Source of the DNA: Auanema rhodensis
Taxonomy: Eukaryota; Nematoda; Chromadorea; Rhabditida; Rhabditidae
Length of the DNA: 64,000 bases
Direction: 5' to 3'
Assembly (NCBI GenBank): GCA_964057225.1
Contig: OZ059894.1
Span: forward strand, 8,814,131 to 8,878,130
The stretch's first letter is position 1. Every line of letters starts with the position of its first letter. Position numbers and translations under genes: made by a program. The notes below the pieces were generated by a model. The model was not told the origin of the DNA. It saw only the letters and a list, made by a program, of their open reading frames with translations, and ran no database searches. Positions 37,965 through 50,108 of the stretch are shown piece by piece.

Positions 37965-40430
37965 TCAATCGAATACCGTATAGATATATCGCTTAGTGCA
38001 AGGAGGAATGATCTTGTTACCAGCTTCATCGTATTCTCCCGAAGTTTCTTCTTCATATTCTTCGTCCTCCCATTCACTATCATACTCTTCTGCAAGAATC
38101 ATAGATAAGAGTTTTATCATATGTTGTATGTTATATTAATTTGAAATAAATATAATTTTTTTCGAAGCCCAAGCTTGGCCAGAGATGACGTTTTAGAATA
38201 TTTTCAGTCAAAAAAACTTGTTTTTAGAAGAAAAATATTAATAAATGTGATTTGTGTATCTAAGATTTTCAGAAAAAAAAACACTAAACTGACCATCAGA
38301 GTTCAGCGGCTGATCATATACTCGATTTCCTGTTTGGACATATTTGTCTGCGCGAGATGGGTATGTCTGGGTAATGCTGAAAAGAAAAATAAGAAATAAA
38401 TATAATCAGTTTATAAATAGTTAAATTCTCTGTGCTTAAACTATTAATAAATCTTAATAAAGTAGTCTTCCTACCGATTAATCATCGAACTTTTCTGTCG
38501 CCAACGCTCTTTGAGCATACTTTTCTTATGTTCATCCATGAAGAGAAATATAATTCGATCTTGAATAGGCTGGGCTTCGATTAACCTATAAAACGCTTCG
38601 TTATACTAACAACTACAGCCAGTTTTCTGGATTAACACTTTGGTTTTCATAATATGTATGCATTCAAATAAAATTATAACGTTATATACAACCTTTTGAC
38701 GCCCTCATTCTCATCTGTTATAATCGTCATCGTGGCTACATCAGGATCAATTTGTCGGATACGGTATTGTGAATCGATAGAGCGAATCATACGGTCAAAA
38801 ACCAAACGTACTTTGGCCTGTAAAATAGACGAAAAAAATGTTGGTTTACAATTGAAAATTATCAAAAAGTTTTATATTACCTGAACTATAGCCACACATA
38901 AGCCTACAACTGATAGACCTACTAGAGTTAAAGCCAGGTTGAAGATAATAAAGTTGGGTGTTTTAGTTACAACATCTCCTAGACCTGAAACAGAGACATA
39001 GATTAACATCAGTGATGTCATCTTTTAAATTAAGAATTTTCAGTTTTTTTCGATATGTTATTGTAAATCGATTCAGAATATTCTAAACATCTTTATTAGA
39101 TTACCTATTGTAGTTAGTGATGTGAAAAAAAAATAAAATGCAGTGAAATACGTCCATTCATATTCCCAAATACTGAAAAAGATTTTTCATGTTTTCAATT
39201 CATGATGTATGAAGTACCGTACTATGCAAGCAGATAAACTAAGCCACATTATGAAGAATATAAGAGCAGCTTTCATTGGTACTGTCTGAGCTTGTTCTTG
39301 ATCTGCTAAAACGATTTCTAACTCTCGTAATGGCTTATTTGATTCAATCTTAATGCTTTAAGTATAATTTCTATTCTCTTCAGGTTGTACCTGATGATCA
39401 ATAGTATTTACTTGATTACTTGTTGTTCTATGAACACTTAACAGAGGAACGGTTGACATGCTTCTCAATGATAATTCACTTCCAACTCTTCGAACACTGA
39501 ATAAAAGAATTTTTAATGCTTCTACTATAATTCTCTCTCTTATACCGTTCTCGAAGCTGTCGCTTTTCCACTTGACGTTGAAGACTTCTAAATTTTAAGA
39601 ATCACCTTACTTTTTCAAAAAATCACAAACTTTTGGCAAAACTTTTCACTTAACCAATTCCAACCATATTCAATCCAAGTGAAATAAAGAAAGCCCCATT
39701 CCAGAAGAATAGTGAAGACCAATGGAATTCCGACGGATGCATAAAGCATGGAAACAATCCGTCCAGTTGTTGTCTTCGGATGAAAGTTACCATAACCTGA
39801 ACCCAACTATTTTTTTTTCTTTTTCTGTTTTTTTTTTAAATTTCATCGATTTTGAGAGAATGACAAAAGTTGCAGGTTATGATGTATTCATCCATCAATA
39901 CAGCGGAAACGAATAGGAAATTGTGGTCAAGTTATCAATCAACAACCTCAGTTTAGTGATCTCAGCTGTTTACAAAACACACTGATATTGGCAGATGCCT
40001 TAGCTATTTTCTCTTAACTTTGATGGTGCTTTTGAAAAAAAAGAGAGGGTGGAAGAGGCAAGCGAAAGAGGGGGGGGGGCTCAATTCTTGAGAAATTCAA
40101 TCTCAAACAGTTGCTTCGAGAGTGAGGAGATTTCAACCATCATGATATTAAGATGCCAAAAGAGAATGAAAAAGTGAAGAGATTCTAAGATGATAGAACG
40201 AATGTAACAGAGAAAATGATGAGAAAAGATACTTTTTTCACATAAAAAGTATATTATGGACTAGCACAAGTTCTTTTCTCCGGCTTTCTTTCAGTCTCGT
40301 GAACATTCTTGATTCTATATAATTACAATTGTTAATGAGGTGGAGGGAAGAAGTACGGGAGAATGAAAAAATAGAGAAATGTGAATTGTCAGGTGAGATA
40401 ATGAAAGAAAGGTAGTAAAATGAGCAAAAA

Positions 40431-40482
<52 letters not shown>

Positions 40483-41609
40483 AGCAAAGGGAAAAGAAAC
40501 AGAGAAAGAGGGAAAGCAGAGAGAACAGATAGTAAGTACGGAGATAAAAGAAGCCAGAAGAAAAAATGGGAAGTAAAACTGAAGTTCAGTTGCAATACGG
40601 AAATTTTCGACAAGGATACATCAAAATACATTCCACAATACTATTTAGGAAAAGTTGAAAATGCACCTATAGTTGTGTATAAACTTGCAGCATAATACAC
40701 TCCACCCCATAAATTCCATTTTGTATCAACTTGAATAGGAACTTGATTGTTAACACCAAGCTTCTTTTCATACCTGAAACAATTAGCTTTATTCTATAGT
40801 AATTTCTAAAATATGCTCTACCAGTCTAAAGCATTTTTGAGTAATTCCGTTTTATTAACAACAGATCTTCCTTTATTATTAAATATTACCGGCTTTAATC
40901 GAGCAATTTCTCGAAATCTAAGTAAAATTATCAATATGTGCTTATATATAAACTTAAATATTCTAACCTATTAATCAAATCAACTTGATAACTATTTCTC
41001 CGACTAAATATATTCATATTTCTCTCATAATCAGACAATAAAACTACTTTATCATGTCCTCCTTAAATATATAGAAGTTATTCAAATGCTTATTAGGTAT
41101 ATCCAACAGAAGGAATGTTTTACCTTCAATTGCACTAAATAAAAGTCCACCTAATAGTGAATAAGCAAATAATACTATTAACCACATTATATGTCTCCAG
41201 AGTGTTTTTTTGCGTTTATCTTCTTTAGGAATCACAATTTTTGGTTTTGGTGGATCTTGTTGTAAAAAGGGTAATAGGTCCTAAATTAGAAAAAATGAAT
41301 AATCAGAATTATGTATATGATTACATCATTTTCAGCTTTCTTTCTTCGTCTTCTCTTTTTCTTTTCCGGTTTCTCAATTATAGTTTGAGGAGCAGAATTT
41401 GTTGATTCTTTCTAGAAAAGGCACAAGTTGCAGTCATGAAGTTGTCGATATAAACTTACCTTTAATCGATTTATCGTTGGAAGGCTACGAGAAACGACAT
41501 TCGTTAAACGATTATTAGTTATAGCACTCCACTTATTATCGGCAGACTTACTGCGTTTTTCAGAAGCTTTATCTTTATCTTTACCCTTTTTGTCATCTTT
41601 TCCTCCCAT
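37965..41609 (-). CDS. TWK-type two-pore-domain (K2P) potassium channel
   Basis: Background K+ channel subunit of the plasma membrane, working as a dimer. 16 exons: 41460-41609, 41325-41411, 41124-41280, 40968-41061, 40822-40917, 40667-40773, 39631-39796, 39546-39587, 39391-39496, 39218-39348, 39105-39172, 38881-38984, 38693-38817, 38475-38585, 38294-38376, 37965-38089; 583 aa. The Lys-rich cytoplasmic N-terminus is followed by TM1 (about 110-130), a long extracellular loop, pore 1 with TTIGYGN (about 228), TM2, a basic linker, TM3, pore 2 with TTIGLGD (about 399), TM4 and an acidic C-terminal tail. Both filters are canonical. C. elegans has dozens of twk genes; I cannot assign the orthologue. 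The ATG follows TTCTAG|T, an SL-like start. Confidence 0.95.
40433..40480 (+). repeat. (GA)n microsatellite in a K2P intron
   Basis: Near-perfect GA dinucleotide run inside the 870-bp intron between the pore-1 exon and the TM2 exon. It lies in a wider purine-rich tract (40433-40560). Confidence 0.9.
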
Positions 41610-42470
41610 ACTAGAAAAAAATTCGATACAAAATAAAATTAATTTGAATTTTTTTTTGAAAAAAAAAAAAATTTGATGCGAATATAGATGTGTAGAATAC
41701 AATTTTAGTTAAATCTGATTACAAAAACAAAGTTATTTATTAGGTTATTGACAAACTGCCGAAGAAAGATCAAAATCTTTAATGAGATTTGATTAGTTGA
41801 ACAATTTCTAATCTCAAACTATTAATTTGTGTTAAAATAATTCAATGCTCTTCATCAATCACTTCTTAACATATTGAACACCACGAAACACAGTTTTTAT
41901 TAATTATACTTCACTTAATGATGATGTGAATGTATGCACGTATCTGTTGAAAATCCAAAAACAACAAAAATTTCAAAAAAAAAGATGATAGTCGATGAAG
42001 AAAAGTAGAGATGAAGAAAAAATTGAAATTATTATGAAAATAAGAGGTAGTAGATAGTCATGATATTCGCAATAAATTCGTTTTCGGTATAAAATTGAAT
42101 GAATACTAGATAATGGCATTAGATGTGTCGAAAACTATGAATTTAAAAAGTAAGGTTCAAACCTAAACCTTCAAAAACTGACAGCCAATGATATCTTCTA
42201 CGAACGAAGCATATTACAATGGAATTTTAGAAAATGAAAGCATGAAAGAAGATAAAGAGATAGAGAGAGAGAAGAGAGAGAGAGAAAAGGATAGCTCCCA
42301 TTCGCATCATACACAAATACACATACTCCTCTTATCTCTTTTGCTCATTTCTTTTTCTCTTCAACATCATGTTTTTTATCTTTATCTTTTCATGTCTGAT
42401 AATCTATCTTTTGTTCTCTAACATCTTCGTCATACTTCCCTCATTGCTGTTGCTGCAAAATCTTCTTGTC
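41610..42470. other. Upstream region of the K2P channel gene
   Basis: AT-rich, no exon supported. A purine-rich run occurs at 42240-42290. Probably holds the channel promoter. Confidence 0.4.
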
Positions 42471-43038
42471 CCTAGAAAAAGAGAAATGGTAGAAACTAAG
42501 CGGCATCATCTGAGCGTAGAACACTAAAGGAACTATTTGATCTCATTCACGAAAAGAATGACGTGTGAAACGCAAATTAGATTCTAATCTTCAGTCTGGG
42601 ATTCTTTGTCTCGAAATGCGTACTGACCACCTTGTCTACCCATTAACAGACCTTTTCACAATAACAACTATCGTTTGATTTTATTAAAATACTTCAAAAG
42701 TTAGTACAAACGAGACATGAATCATAAACGAAATAAGCATAAATCGTCTTAAGTTTTACCTGTTCCTTGTAAGAAATTCCTTATATTAGACTTTACGTAC
42801 GCAGAATATTCAGAATCTTTCAATGTTCTTTCAATTAGTTTTCTACTTCTCCAATGTAAATTAACAGAGAGTTCACATAATAGAATATACATACATATGA
42901 ATATAAATAGGAAAACGGAAAAATAGATTCGAAATAATTTCTTTTTTTTTCTTTTTTTTCTTTCTGGTATATCACAGAACCGTCAAAAAATTGTTGTTCA
43001 TCAACTGCTCCTTGAAGATGGACAGTACCTGACAACAT
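42471..43038 (-). pseudogene. Orphan exon 1 + intron 1 of a sulfotransferase-like gene (fragment 1)
   Basis: Exon part 42760-43038 begins MLSGTVHLQGAVDEQQFF, then meets an A/G-rich tract (AAAGAAAAAAAAG...). Beyond it the membrane anchor (LFRIYFSVFLFIFICMYILL) and TLKDSEYSAYVKSNIRNF continue in another frame. It ends at ACAG|GTAAAA, like exon 1 of the intact gene at 48200. The next about 290 bp (42471-42759) match intron 1 of that gene in reverse orientation. No later exons follow, so it is a broken copy. Confidence 0.75.
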
Positions 43039-43213
43039 GATCTGGATTAGTTTAAGTTAATTTCTATTTTGTTATCAACTTCAGTGTTGAAAAAAACAAA
43101 AAAGTAAGAGCAAAATCGACGACATCCAAATTTTGAATAAAATTATTTATCTAAACTTGCATCTTTTATTTAATTTAATGTTGATCACTCCAACCAGCGA
43201 TCTGTATCAATAT
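42741..43213. repeat. About 470-bp direct repeat, left copy
   Basis: Near-identical to 46181-46653 (offset 3440). It covers the orphan exon 1 and its 5' flank. The flank resembles, in reverse, the 5' flank of the gene at 48200. Confidence 0.85.
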
Positions 43214-43344
43214 AATATTATATGAAATTCGAGAAAACCTAATCTAGCATTCCAATATGTCTATTACAGTATATAAAAAATTTTTCTCTTAAAGCTTATT
43301 AATTTTATCAAGAAATGGTACTCAGAAGTTATATGAGCTAACCA

Positions 43345-44651
43345 TCAGTTTTCAGTGGGAAGTGGATAACCAAAGATCTCATAATCATATTTGAAAATAT
43401 CAAGAAATATTGAAAGTAAAGTAGAATTATTTCTGATTTCGAAGTTGATTTTAGGCTGAATATCCATTTCTTCAGTTGCATGAGCTGTCTTTTCTTTTCC
43501 TTTAACCAAACATTGCAGAATTTTTAAGTGAACATCAAACTTACTCATTAATTCATGACGAATGTACAGAATTTTGGACATGGGAACCTTCATCTGTGAT
43601 AGGGTGGATAACAAGTCATCTATCATTTCCACTTTTTCTTTCCCACTTTTGTATTTCAGAAATGTAGCAGTTTCATATACCATGGACATGTTGCAATACC
43701 TGTAGTTTATATTATTTTTGGCTATCATCTTAGTTTTTACCATGTTTGAGGTGATAAGTGAACAAGAGGATGACTATAAGGATATCCTTCAATACCATTA
43801 GTTGCACGTTCTCTCAGGGTTTGTCTCAAGTTTGTTAGAACACAATGCAAGTTCTTAGGATTACAATTCAGACAATTTTTAACCCTTCAAGAAAATTTTT
43901 AAGTAAATTGTGAATTGTGCAAACTTAAGGCATTGATCCAAGTAACCACTCACAAATCTAGATAATGGATCACGTACCATTACTAGCATATTGAAACCAA
44001 ATGGAAGCCTTTTTTTTAATTCTTCAAACGAATCTACATAATTTCGAGATTCACATATTCTGAAAATGTTATTGATTTGGCTAAAATCTTCAAAAATCTA
44101 CCTGTCCTCCCACAATCCAGTTGAAATACTCTTGTTTTGTTGAAGAAACTCCTCAGTATCGTACAAGTAGCATAGTATATTGGTTAAAACAGTGGACATA
44201 GACTTTAAAATTCTACAGTGACCTAACCGATGAGCTGGTACAATCTGAATTGAAATACTTCACTTTTCAGAAAATTATTACAGAATACCGAGTATTGAGA
44301 TTTTGACATCTTTTGAAAAGGTGGAATTGGTGAACTCATAACCGCTCAAACATAGGAAATATTTACATTTAAAAAACAATTTATATACTTACTGTAATTC
44401 TGAAGAATTGTATGAATATTTTCCTTAACTTTCATGCTATACGGATCGGAAGAAATTTCAAAATAGTCAAATAGAAAATTTGATAGTTCATATTTTTGCG
44501 ATTGAGTTTGAGTTTGATTATACAATATAATACACGAAAGTAATATTGAAATAGTTAGTGAAATATTCAATAATTTACACTTAAAAATTATATGTTTTTT
44601 ATTTTTTAAATTGAAATAATTTGAATCTAAAAATGGTTCTGTGTCTGCCAT
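43345..44651 (-). CDS. Carbohydrate-sulfotransferase-like type II membrane protein (S1)
   Basis: Predicted Golgi enzyme of the Sulfotransfer_2 type, transferring sulfate from PAPS to a glycan. Seven exons: 44393-44651, 44289-44344, 44102-44244, 43925-44059, 43741-43884, 43545-43699, 43345-43499; 348 aa. A single hydrophobic anchor lies near residues 28-45. Seen: IVPAHRLGHCRILKSMSTV, then a CYLYD motif, LPFGFN, and the 3'-phosphate-binding motif VRDPLSRFVSGY followed by LDQC. C-terminal motifs are LSPQTW-YCNMS and IFKYDYEIFGYPLP. Exon lengths 143, 135, 144 and 155 recur in the other family members here. It looks intact. The acceptors TTTGAG and TTAAAG are atypical but keep the frame. Confidence 0.85.
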
Positions 44652-44693
44652 GCCTGAAATTAGATACTAGAATAATATTTGTTTCTTGAAAAA

Positions 44694-44985
44694 GAGAAAT
44701 GGTAGAAACTAAGCCGCATCATCTGAGCGAAGATCACCGAATAAACTGTTTGAACTCATTCACGAAAAGAATGACGTGTGAAACGCAAATTAGATTCTAA
44801 TCTTCAGTCTGGGATTCTTTGTCTCGAAATGCGTACTGACCGCCTTGTCCGCCGATTGGCTGGACAGTTTCATATTGACAATTATCGTTGGATTTTATTA
44901 AAATACTTCAAAAGTTATTACAAACGAGACTTGAATCATAAACGAAATAAGCATAAATCGTCTTAAGTTTTACCTGTTCTTTAAG
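44694..44985 (-). pseudogene. Intron-1-like fragment of the sulfotransferase family
   Basis: Matches 42471-42759 with scattered differences, and in reverse orientation matches intron 1 of the genes at 48200 and 51523. It lies just upstream of S1, not inside it. A relic of a duplicated gene. Confidence 0.65.
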
Positions 44986-45053
44986 CCATCAGCGTCTACA
45001 AAATGAAATTTCGGGGAAGATGTATATACATATGCATTAAAGTTCTTAAAATC

Positions 45054-45119
45054 AGATCTATTGCCCTATGATAGAATCTGTGAATGCGGAAGAAAAATGA
45101 AACTTTATGTCGGAGACAT
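45054..45119 (+). repeat. 66-bp repeat left of the mariner relic
   Basis: Matches 46109-46173 with a few substitutions. Both copies are open in one frame and keep a segment like LLPxDxICECGxKMKLYVGD, suggesting a coding origin (perhaps a transposase zinc-binding segment). Confidence 0.55.
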
Positions 45120-45289
45120 TCGCGTGATGAATAACCGTTTAGTCGGTTATACCATCAGTGTCAACAAAAATAAAATTGGATTATTTGAGGATTTTCGCAC
45201 ATGACTGTATATATTAAAAAAGTGTTTGAAATTGAAATTATTTTTTAAAAATTTATATTATTACTTTTGATTTAGCTTTTGCTCTCGTT

Positions 45290-45840
45290 TTCTGAAATTG
45301 CCTTCGACGACGAACACATGCGTTATTGTCTTGAGTTGTATTTCAATCAAGGTTTGAGTGCTCGAAAGCTAACAATCTTCTTTATGGTGACGATAATCTT
45401 TTTTATAATAAAACAAATTTCATCTCACTTGTGGTGAAGCAGTTCCACGAACATCTAAAACCAACATACTGACCTCTAAAAAGGTGATGTTATGTTGTTT
45501 TTGGGATGAAGAGGGAATAAGGAATAATCTTTACGAATTATTGAATTACGATGAGACAGTGAATAGTAGGCTCTATGCTGAACAAATTCAACAGTGTTTT
45601 ATTAAAACGCCCACGCGAACCCAAGAAAATCTTTCTTCTACATGACAACGGCATCATTTGGATTAAGACGTGTGCCAAGTTGTGGAGGAGAAAGGATGAT
45701 AGTTCCTGAAGCATATACCGTATTCACCTGACTTTACTTACAAAACCTAGAGCTGTTTTCAAAAAAGAAATAAGAAATTTGATTAAGAATGAGCAGAAAG
45801 CCTTGGAAAATAAATTGTATTATTTTTAAAAGTTTTTAGA
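45290..45840 (+). mobile_element. Decayed mariner-type transposase
   Basis: Segments of a mariner (DD34D) transposase in order but in shifting frames: YCLELYFNQGLSARKL near 45320, KVMLCCFWDEEG with the first catalytic Asp near 45485, a stop after TRTQENLSST, LLHDNG with the second Asp in the next frame, TCAKLWRRKDDSS, and PYSPDF. Several frameshifts and stops make it inactive. I could not identify terminal inverted repeats. Confidence 0.75.
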
Positions 45841-46108
45841 AACACGTTTTAAACTTATGAGGTGGTTGCGTGTGGGCACGAGGAGGGGCCAGGAACTTTT
45901 GCGCACACCGAATATAACCGCCAACGTGAAATTGTATTATTAATGAAATTTTGGAATTTGAATAACACGGAAACGTGAAAACGTGAAAACGTGAAGATTA
46001 AATAGTTGTGATTTTCACTGTTTTATAAATATATTCTGAAATGGCCGGCTTCATTTTATTATTATTCCAGATAGAAAACAAAAAAAAATCAAAGTTCATA
46101 AAAGCAAA

Positions 46109-46173
46109 GATCTATTGCCCAATGATGGAATCTGTGAATGCGGAAGTAAAATGAAACTTTATGTCGGAGACAT
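46109..46173 (+). repeat. 65-bp repeat right of the mariner relic
   Basis: Partner of 45054-45119, in direct orientation, so the pair brackets the mariner relic. Confidence 0.55.
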
Positions 46174-46180
46174 GTACGGT

Positions 46181-46653
46181 AAATTGTCTTAAGTTTTACC
46201 TGTTCCTTGTAAGAAATTCCTTATATTAGACTTTACGTACGCAGAATATTCAGAATCTTTCAATGTTCTTTCAATTAGTTTTCTACTTCTCCAATGTAAA
46301 TTAACAGAGAGTTCACATAATAGAATATACATACATATGAATATAAATAGGAAAACGGAAAAATAGATTCGAAATAATTTCTTTTTTTTTCTTTTTTTTC
46401 TTTCTGGTATATCACAGAACCGTCAAAAAATTGTTGTTCATCAACTGCTCCTTGAAGATGGACAGTACCTGACAACATGATCTGGATTAGTTTAAGTTAA
46501 TTTCTATTTTGTTATCAACTTCAGTGTTAAAAAAAACAAAAAAGTAAGAGCAAAATCGACGACATCCAAATTTTGAATAAAATTATTTATCTAAACTTGC
46601 ATCTTTTATTTAATTTAATGTTGATCACTCCAACCAGCGATCTGTATCAATAT
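46181..46653. repeat. About 470-bp direct repeat, right copy
   Basis: Near-identical to 42741-43213; I noticed about one substitution near 46528. It carries the second orphan exon. Confidence 0.85.
46200..46478 (-). pseudogene. Orphan exon 1 of a sulfotransferase-like gene (fragment 2)
   Basis: Encodes the same sequence as the exon part of fragment 1 (42760-43038), including the same frame change at the A-rich tract, so the change predates the duplication. Unlike fragment 1, almost no intron sequence follows; the break comes about 20 bp after the donor. Confidence 0.75.
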
Positions 46654-46707
46654 ATGAAATTGAAAAATAACCCATATAGTCTAATTAGAGAGATTGGCAC
46701 ATTTTTA

Positions 46708-46979
46708 CAATACTCCCGCCCCCACTTGAAATTGATTAGAGTATTCAGAAATTGATAGTCATATTATTTATCAATCACACGCTTTACCTTAATAATCCTT
46801 AATGAGGTTGAAAAAAAAAAGGGTTGATTTGCGTTTTGAACAAAAATGTTTATTCTTTAACATTAAAAAATTATGATTTTAGAATACCGGGATTTTGAGC
46901 ATCTCTTCTAATTTTCTTCGATAGTTGGAGCCTTTTTTTAAATATACTCAATTACGTATAAAGTGGAGGGGGAGTATTG
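46708..46979. mobile_element. TA-flanked MITE, 272 bp
   Basis: Terminal inverted repeats begin CAATACTCCC on the left and end GGGAGTATTG on the right, with a C-rich/G-rich imperfect extension. TA dinucleotides flank both ends, the target typical of Tc1/mariner elements. No coding capacity. An internal stretch (about 46826-46880) recurs at about 47678-47730, so other fragments exist nearby. Confidence 0.65.
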
Positions 46980-48057
46980 TAAAAAAGAGCCGAGAGATTT
47001 TTCCACTGTTCGAGGCTCAAGGCTTATCCACTGTCAATAGTTTTGGCAGACTAGGAGTACTTCATGGACACAGACAGTACTTTTTTAGGTGCTTAGGGTA
47101 CTCATAGTTATTGGTAGCTCTGCATGTACTATTGACGCTGATGAGAGCTTGCTTTCGAGAAGAAAATACATCGTAGAACGCGCAAAGAAACAAACTTGGA
47201 CCTTCGATGGTGTATGCCACGAACCAAAAAAGCGGGAGTGCCGCCCCCCAGAGATGAGACTCTGTATTTAAATAAAATGCGTTGTACCTGATGAAACCAA
47301 TGACACTTTCGAAATTTGCATATCAAGCACAGGCTTGACTATTATTTCCGACTATTGGAAAAGTTATAATGGAATATCTCTAAAAGGCATGAAATATGAA
47401 CACATGGCAATAAATAAAAAATACAGAAATTTAAGAATAAAAATGGTGGAAGGATATCTATGTGAATTTATGAATTTATATAAGTATAGATATGCAGATG
47501 TTAATTTTTTTTAAAGTATTTTGTATGATATTAGCTGTTATCAAAAATCAATAAAATATTGTCTCATGATGATTTTTCATTTTAATTTATCAACCGCTAA
47601 CAAATTTGCATTCTTTAGCAACTTGGCAACAACTGTAGTAGAGTCAAAAATTTATTTATTTTTGGATTTTTGGAACGCATTTTGAACAAAAATGTTTAAT
47701 CTGTAACATAAAAAATTGTGAATTTAGAAAGCCTTCCATTGTTATTTGAATTTCACCTATATTTTAAGAATTGATTATGAAAATGCAATTAAAGACCAGC
47801 TTTAGCACTATCTCTCATATATATCCGTTCAAATAATGTCTAAAATACTTTAACAAAATTAGATCTTTTCACTACTTCAAATATAGTTAGATCTATCATA
47901 CGTATGGAAGATTAAAAAAGAAAAACATGAATTTTGTGAATCGTTTCACAGCAAGCGGTTATATTCACATGAAAAAGAAAGTAAAAAACACGGAATATTT
48001 CACGAAAGACTGAATGGTATTAATTCTGTAAGTTTATGCATTATTTCAGGTTGACCT
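46980..48057. other. Repeat-derived intergenic DNA
   Basis: No gene supported. Contains a GC-richer piece at 47000-47280 of unknown origin and a fragment resembling the interior of the neighbouring MITE (about 47678-47730). Confidence 0.45.
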
Positions 48058-48199
48058 CACATACTATTTAAAGAGCCTCTTTGCACGAATAATTCATTTC
48101 CCAATAACTTAATTTTTTGCTGTATATTTATATATTTTTTATATATTTTAACACTGAAGTCAATAACAAAATAAAAATTTACCTGAACTAATCCAGATT

Positions 48200-49855
48200 A
48201 TGCTGCCAGACACTTTCAAACGGATTTCTCAGACAACTGTAGAAAAGATGGATTTACAACTATTATTAGATGAATCAGCAATTAGTGACAAACAGGAAAC
48301 AAAAATAATGAAATCATTTACTATTCAATTATGTTTCTTCATACTAATACTTGTCTGTATATTCTATTCAATCCAAACATTGGACATTTATACTTGTGAA
48401 ACAAACAGATTCAACGATTTAGTGTATAATTTGCCTATTTTGAGAAGATCCCCATTGAAAGATTCTGAATATTCTGCGTACGTAAAGTCTAATATAAGGA
48501 ATTTCATACAAAGAACAGGTAAAACTTAAGACGATTTATGCTTATTTCGTTTATGATTCATGTCTCGTTTGTACTAACTTTTCATCAGCAGTTTTGGTAC
48601 CAAACATTTGATAAATGTTTGAAAGACACTTTCTAAAACAAAAAATATTGAAATATCTTCAAGATAAGAGAAAGTTACAACCTTTGAACAATCTATTTCT
48701 CAATTAAAAAAGAAAGCATTTTAATAAAATCAAACGATAGTTGTCATTGTGAAACTGTGTGCCAATCGGCAAACGAGACGGTTTTTATGTTTTTAGAAAG
48801 GGTCTATGTTTTATTATTTACCGATGAATAAATTTAGATTGGGTCGACAATGAAGTTAAGCCTTTCCTTCATGCTATACAAAATTACCGAGTAATTAGTC
48901 TTAATTCAATGAAGTGATATGAGAATATTTTTAGTTGGTTCCTGAACTTCAGCTCTCTCATTGTGTAATCACCAAATCATTGTCAACAATACTTTTGAAT
49001 GTCATGTGTTATATATATGATACTGAAGGATTTTTGGGTAATGGTTTAGATTTTAATGATGGATTTTGGGATGAGAAGTACTTTTGAAAATTTTTTTCTG
49101 ACTTTTTAGAAATTTAATTATAGACTTTGTAATGGGCGAAACAGAGTTAAAACTTATGAAGATTTAAAAAAGAATATGCCATTTGGATACAATAATCTTG
49201 TTGTTCTACGCGAACCTTTAAGTAGATTTATAAGTGGTTTCTTGGACAAATGTACAAGGTAAAAACTAGACTTAATAATATGTTTACTTATTATTCTTCT
49301 AGAGAATATAAATGTTTTGGCTGTGAATCGAGCGATGTGTTCTGTGTTTTACAAAATCTAAGATCGAATTTAATTGATATTCAACTTGTAGTTTCAAAAC
49401 TATATCCATGGAAGTTTGAATTAGCACACTTAGCTCCACAAACCTGGTTAGTTCTATTGATTATATAATTACAATCAAACCCTGTTTCAGGTACTGTAAT
49501 ATGTCACACACTTATGAAAATGGGGTTTTTATTAAATATGGACACGGAGATGAGCATGAAAGAATGATAAAAGATTTGTCAGCAGCACTTATACAGCTTG
49601 ACGTTCCACGCGAAAAGGTTGATTTCATTCAGCGAGAACTTTTAAGTACGTCGATTTAGTATTTGAAACTCTTTCATTTATAATTTCTATTTTTCAGAAG
49701 ATAATCGTTCACCTCATACAACAGAGGATTGGGACCTAAGACCAAAGACATATCAAAAAATTCTCACGAATCAAACTATATTTGATTTATTTATGAATAT
49801 ATTTAAGTTGGATTATGAAGCGTTTGGTTTTGAGTTACCGAAACTTATAGTGTAG
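48200..49855 (+). CDS. Carbohydrate-sulfotransferase-like protein (S2)
   Basis: Type II Golgi-type sulfotransferase of the same family as S1. Seven exons: 48200-48518, 48838-48890, 48935-49077, 49124-49258, 49303-49446, 49491-49645, 49698-49855; 368 aa. The membrane anchor is near residue 40 (SFTIQLCFFILILVCIFYSI). Motifs: LVPELQLSHCVITKSLSTI, then CYIYD, MPFGYN, the PAPS-binding VLREPLSRFISGF followed by LDKC, LAPQTW-YCNMS, and FGFELPKLIV at the end. A CTAATCCAG just before the ATG is a likely trans-splice acceptor. All motifs are intact. Confidence 0.87.
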
Positions 49856-50048
49856 AAATTCGCAAATATTTAGTATTGTTTTTGAAATTGAATAATTAAA
49901 TTAAATATAGTTATGAATAAATATATATTAATGCAAGTTTAAAAAAGTAATTATTCATTAAAAACGTTTAACGCAATATTTCACGTGGTACGTGAAGTGA
50001 TCTCAAACAACAGTTTATGCTAATTTTTTTCAAATTAGTGAATTTCTG

Positions 50049-50108
50049 AAGAATCTCATACAATAATAATAATAATAATTATTATTATTATTATTATATG
50101 AGATTCTT
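50049..50108. repeat. Hairpin-forming palindrome, copy 1
   Basis: Arms AAGAATCTCATA and TATGAGATTCTT surround (AAT)n followed by (ATT)n, giving a nearly perfect inverted repeat of about 60 bp, roughly 190 bp after the S2 stop codon. Confidence 0.8.

Noticed and set aside
47000-47330. Three overlapping short open frames in GC-richer DNA
   Set aside because: Likely part of an old repeat beside the MITE; no homology recognised and no coherent exon structure.
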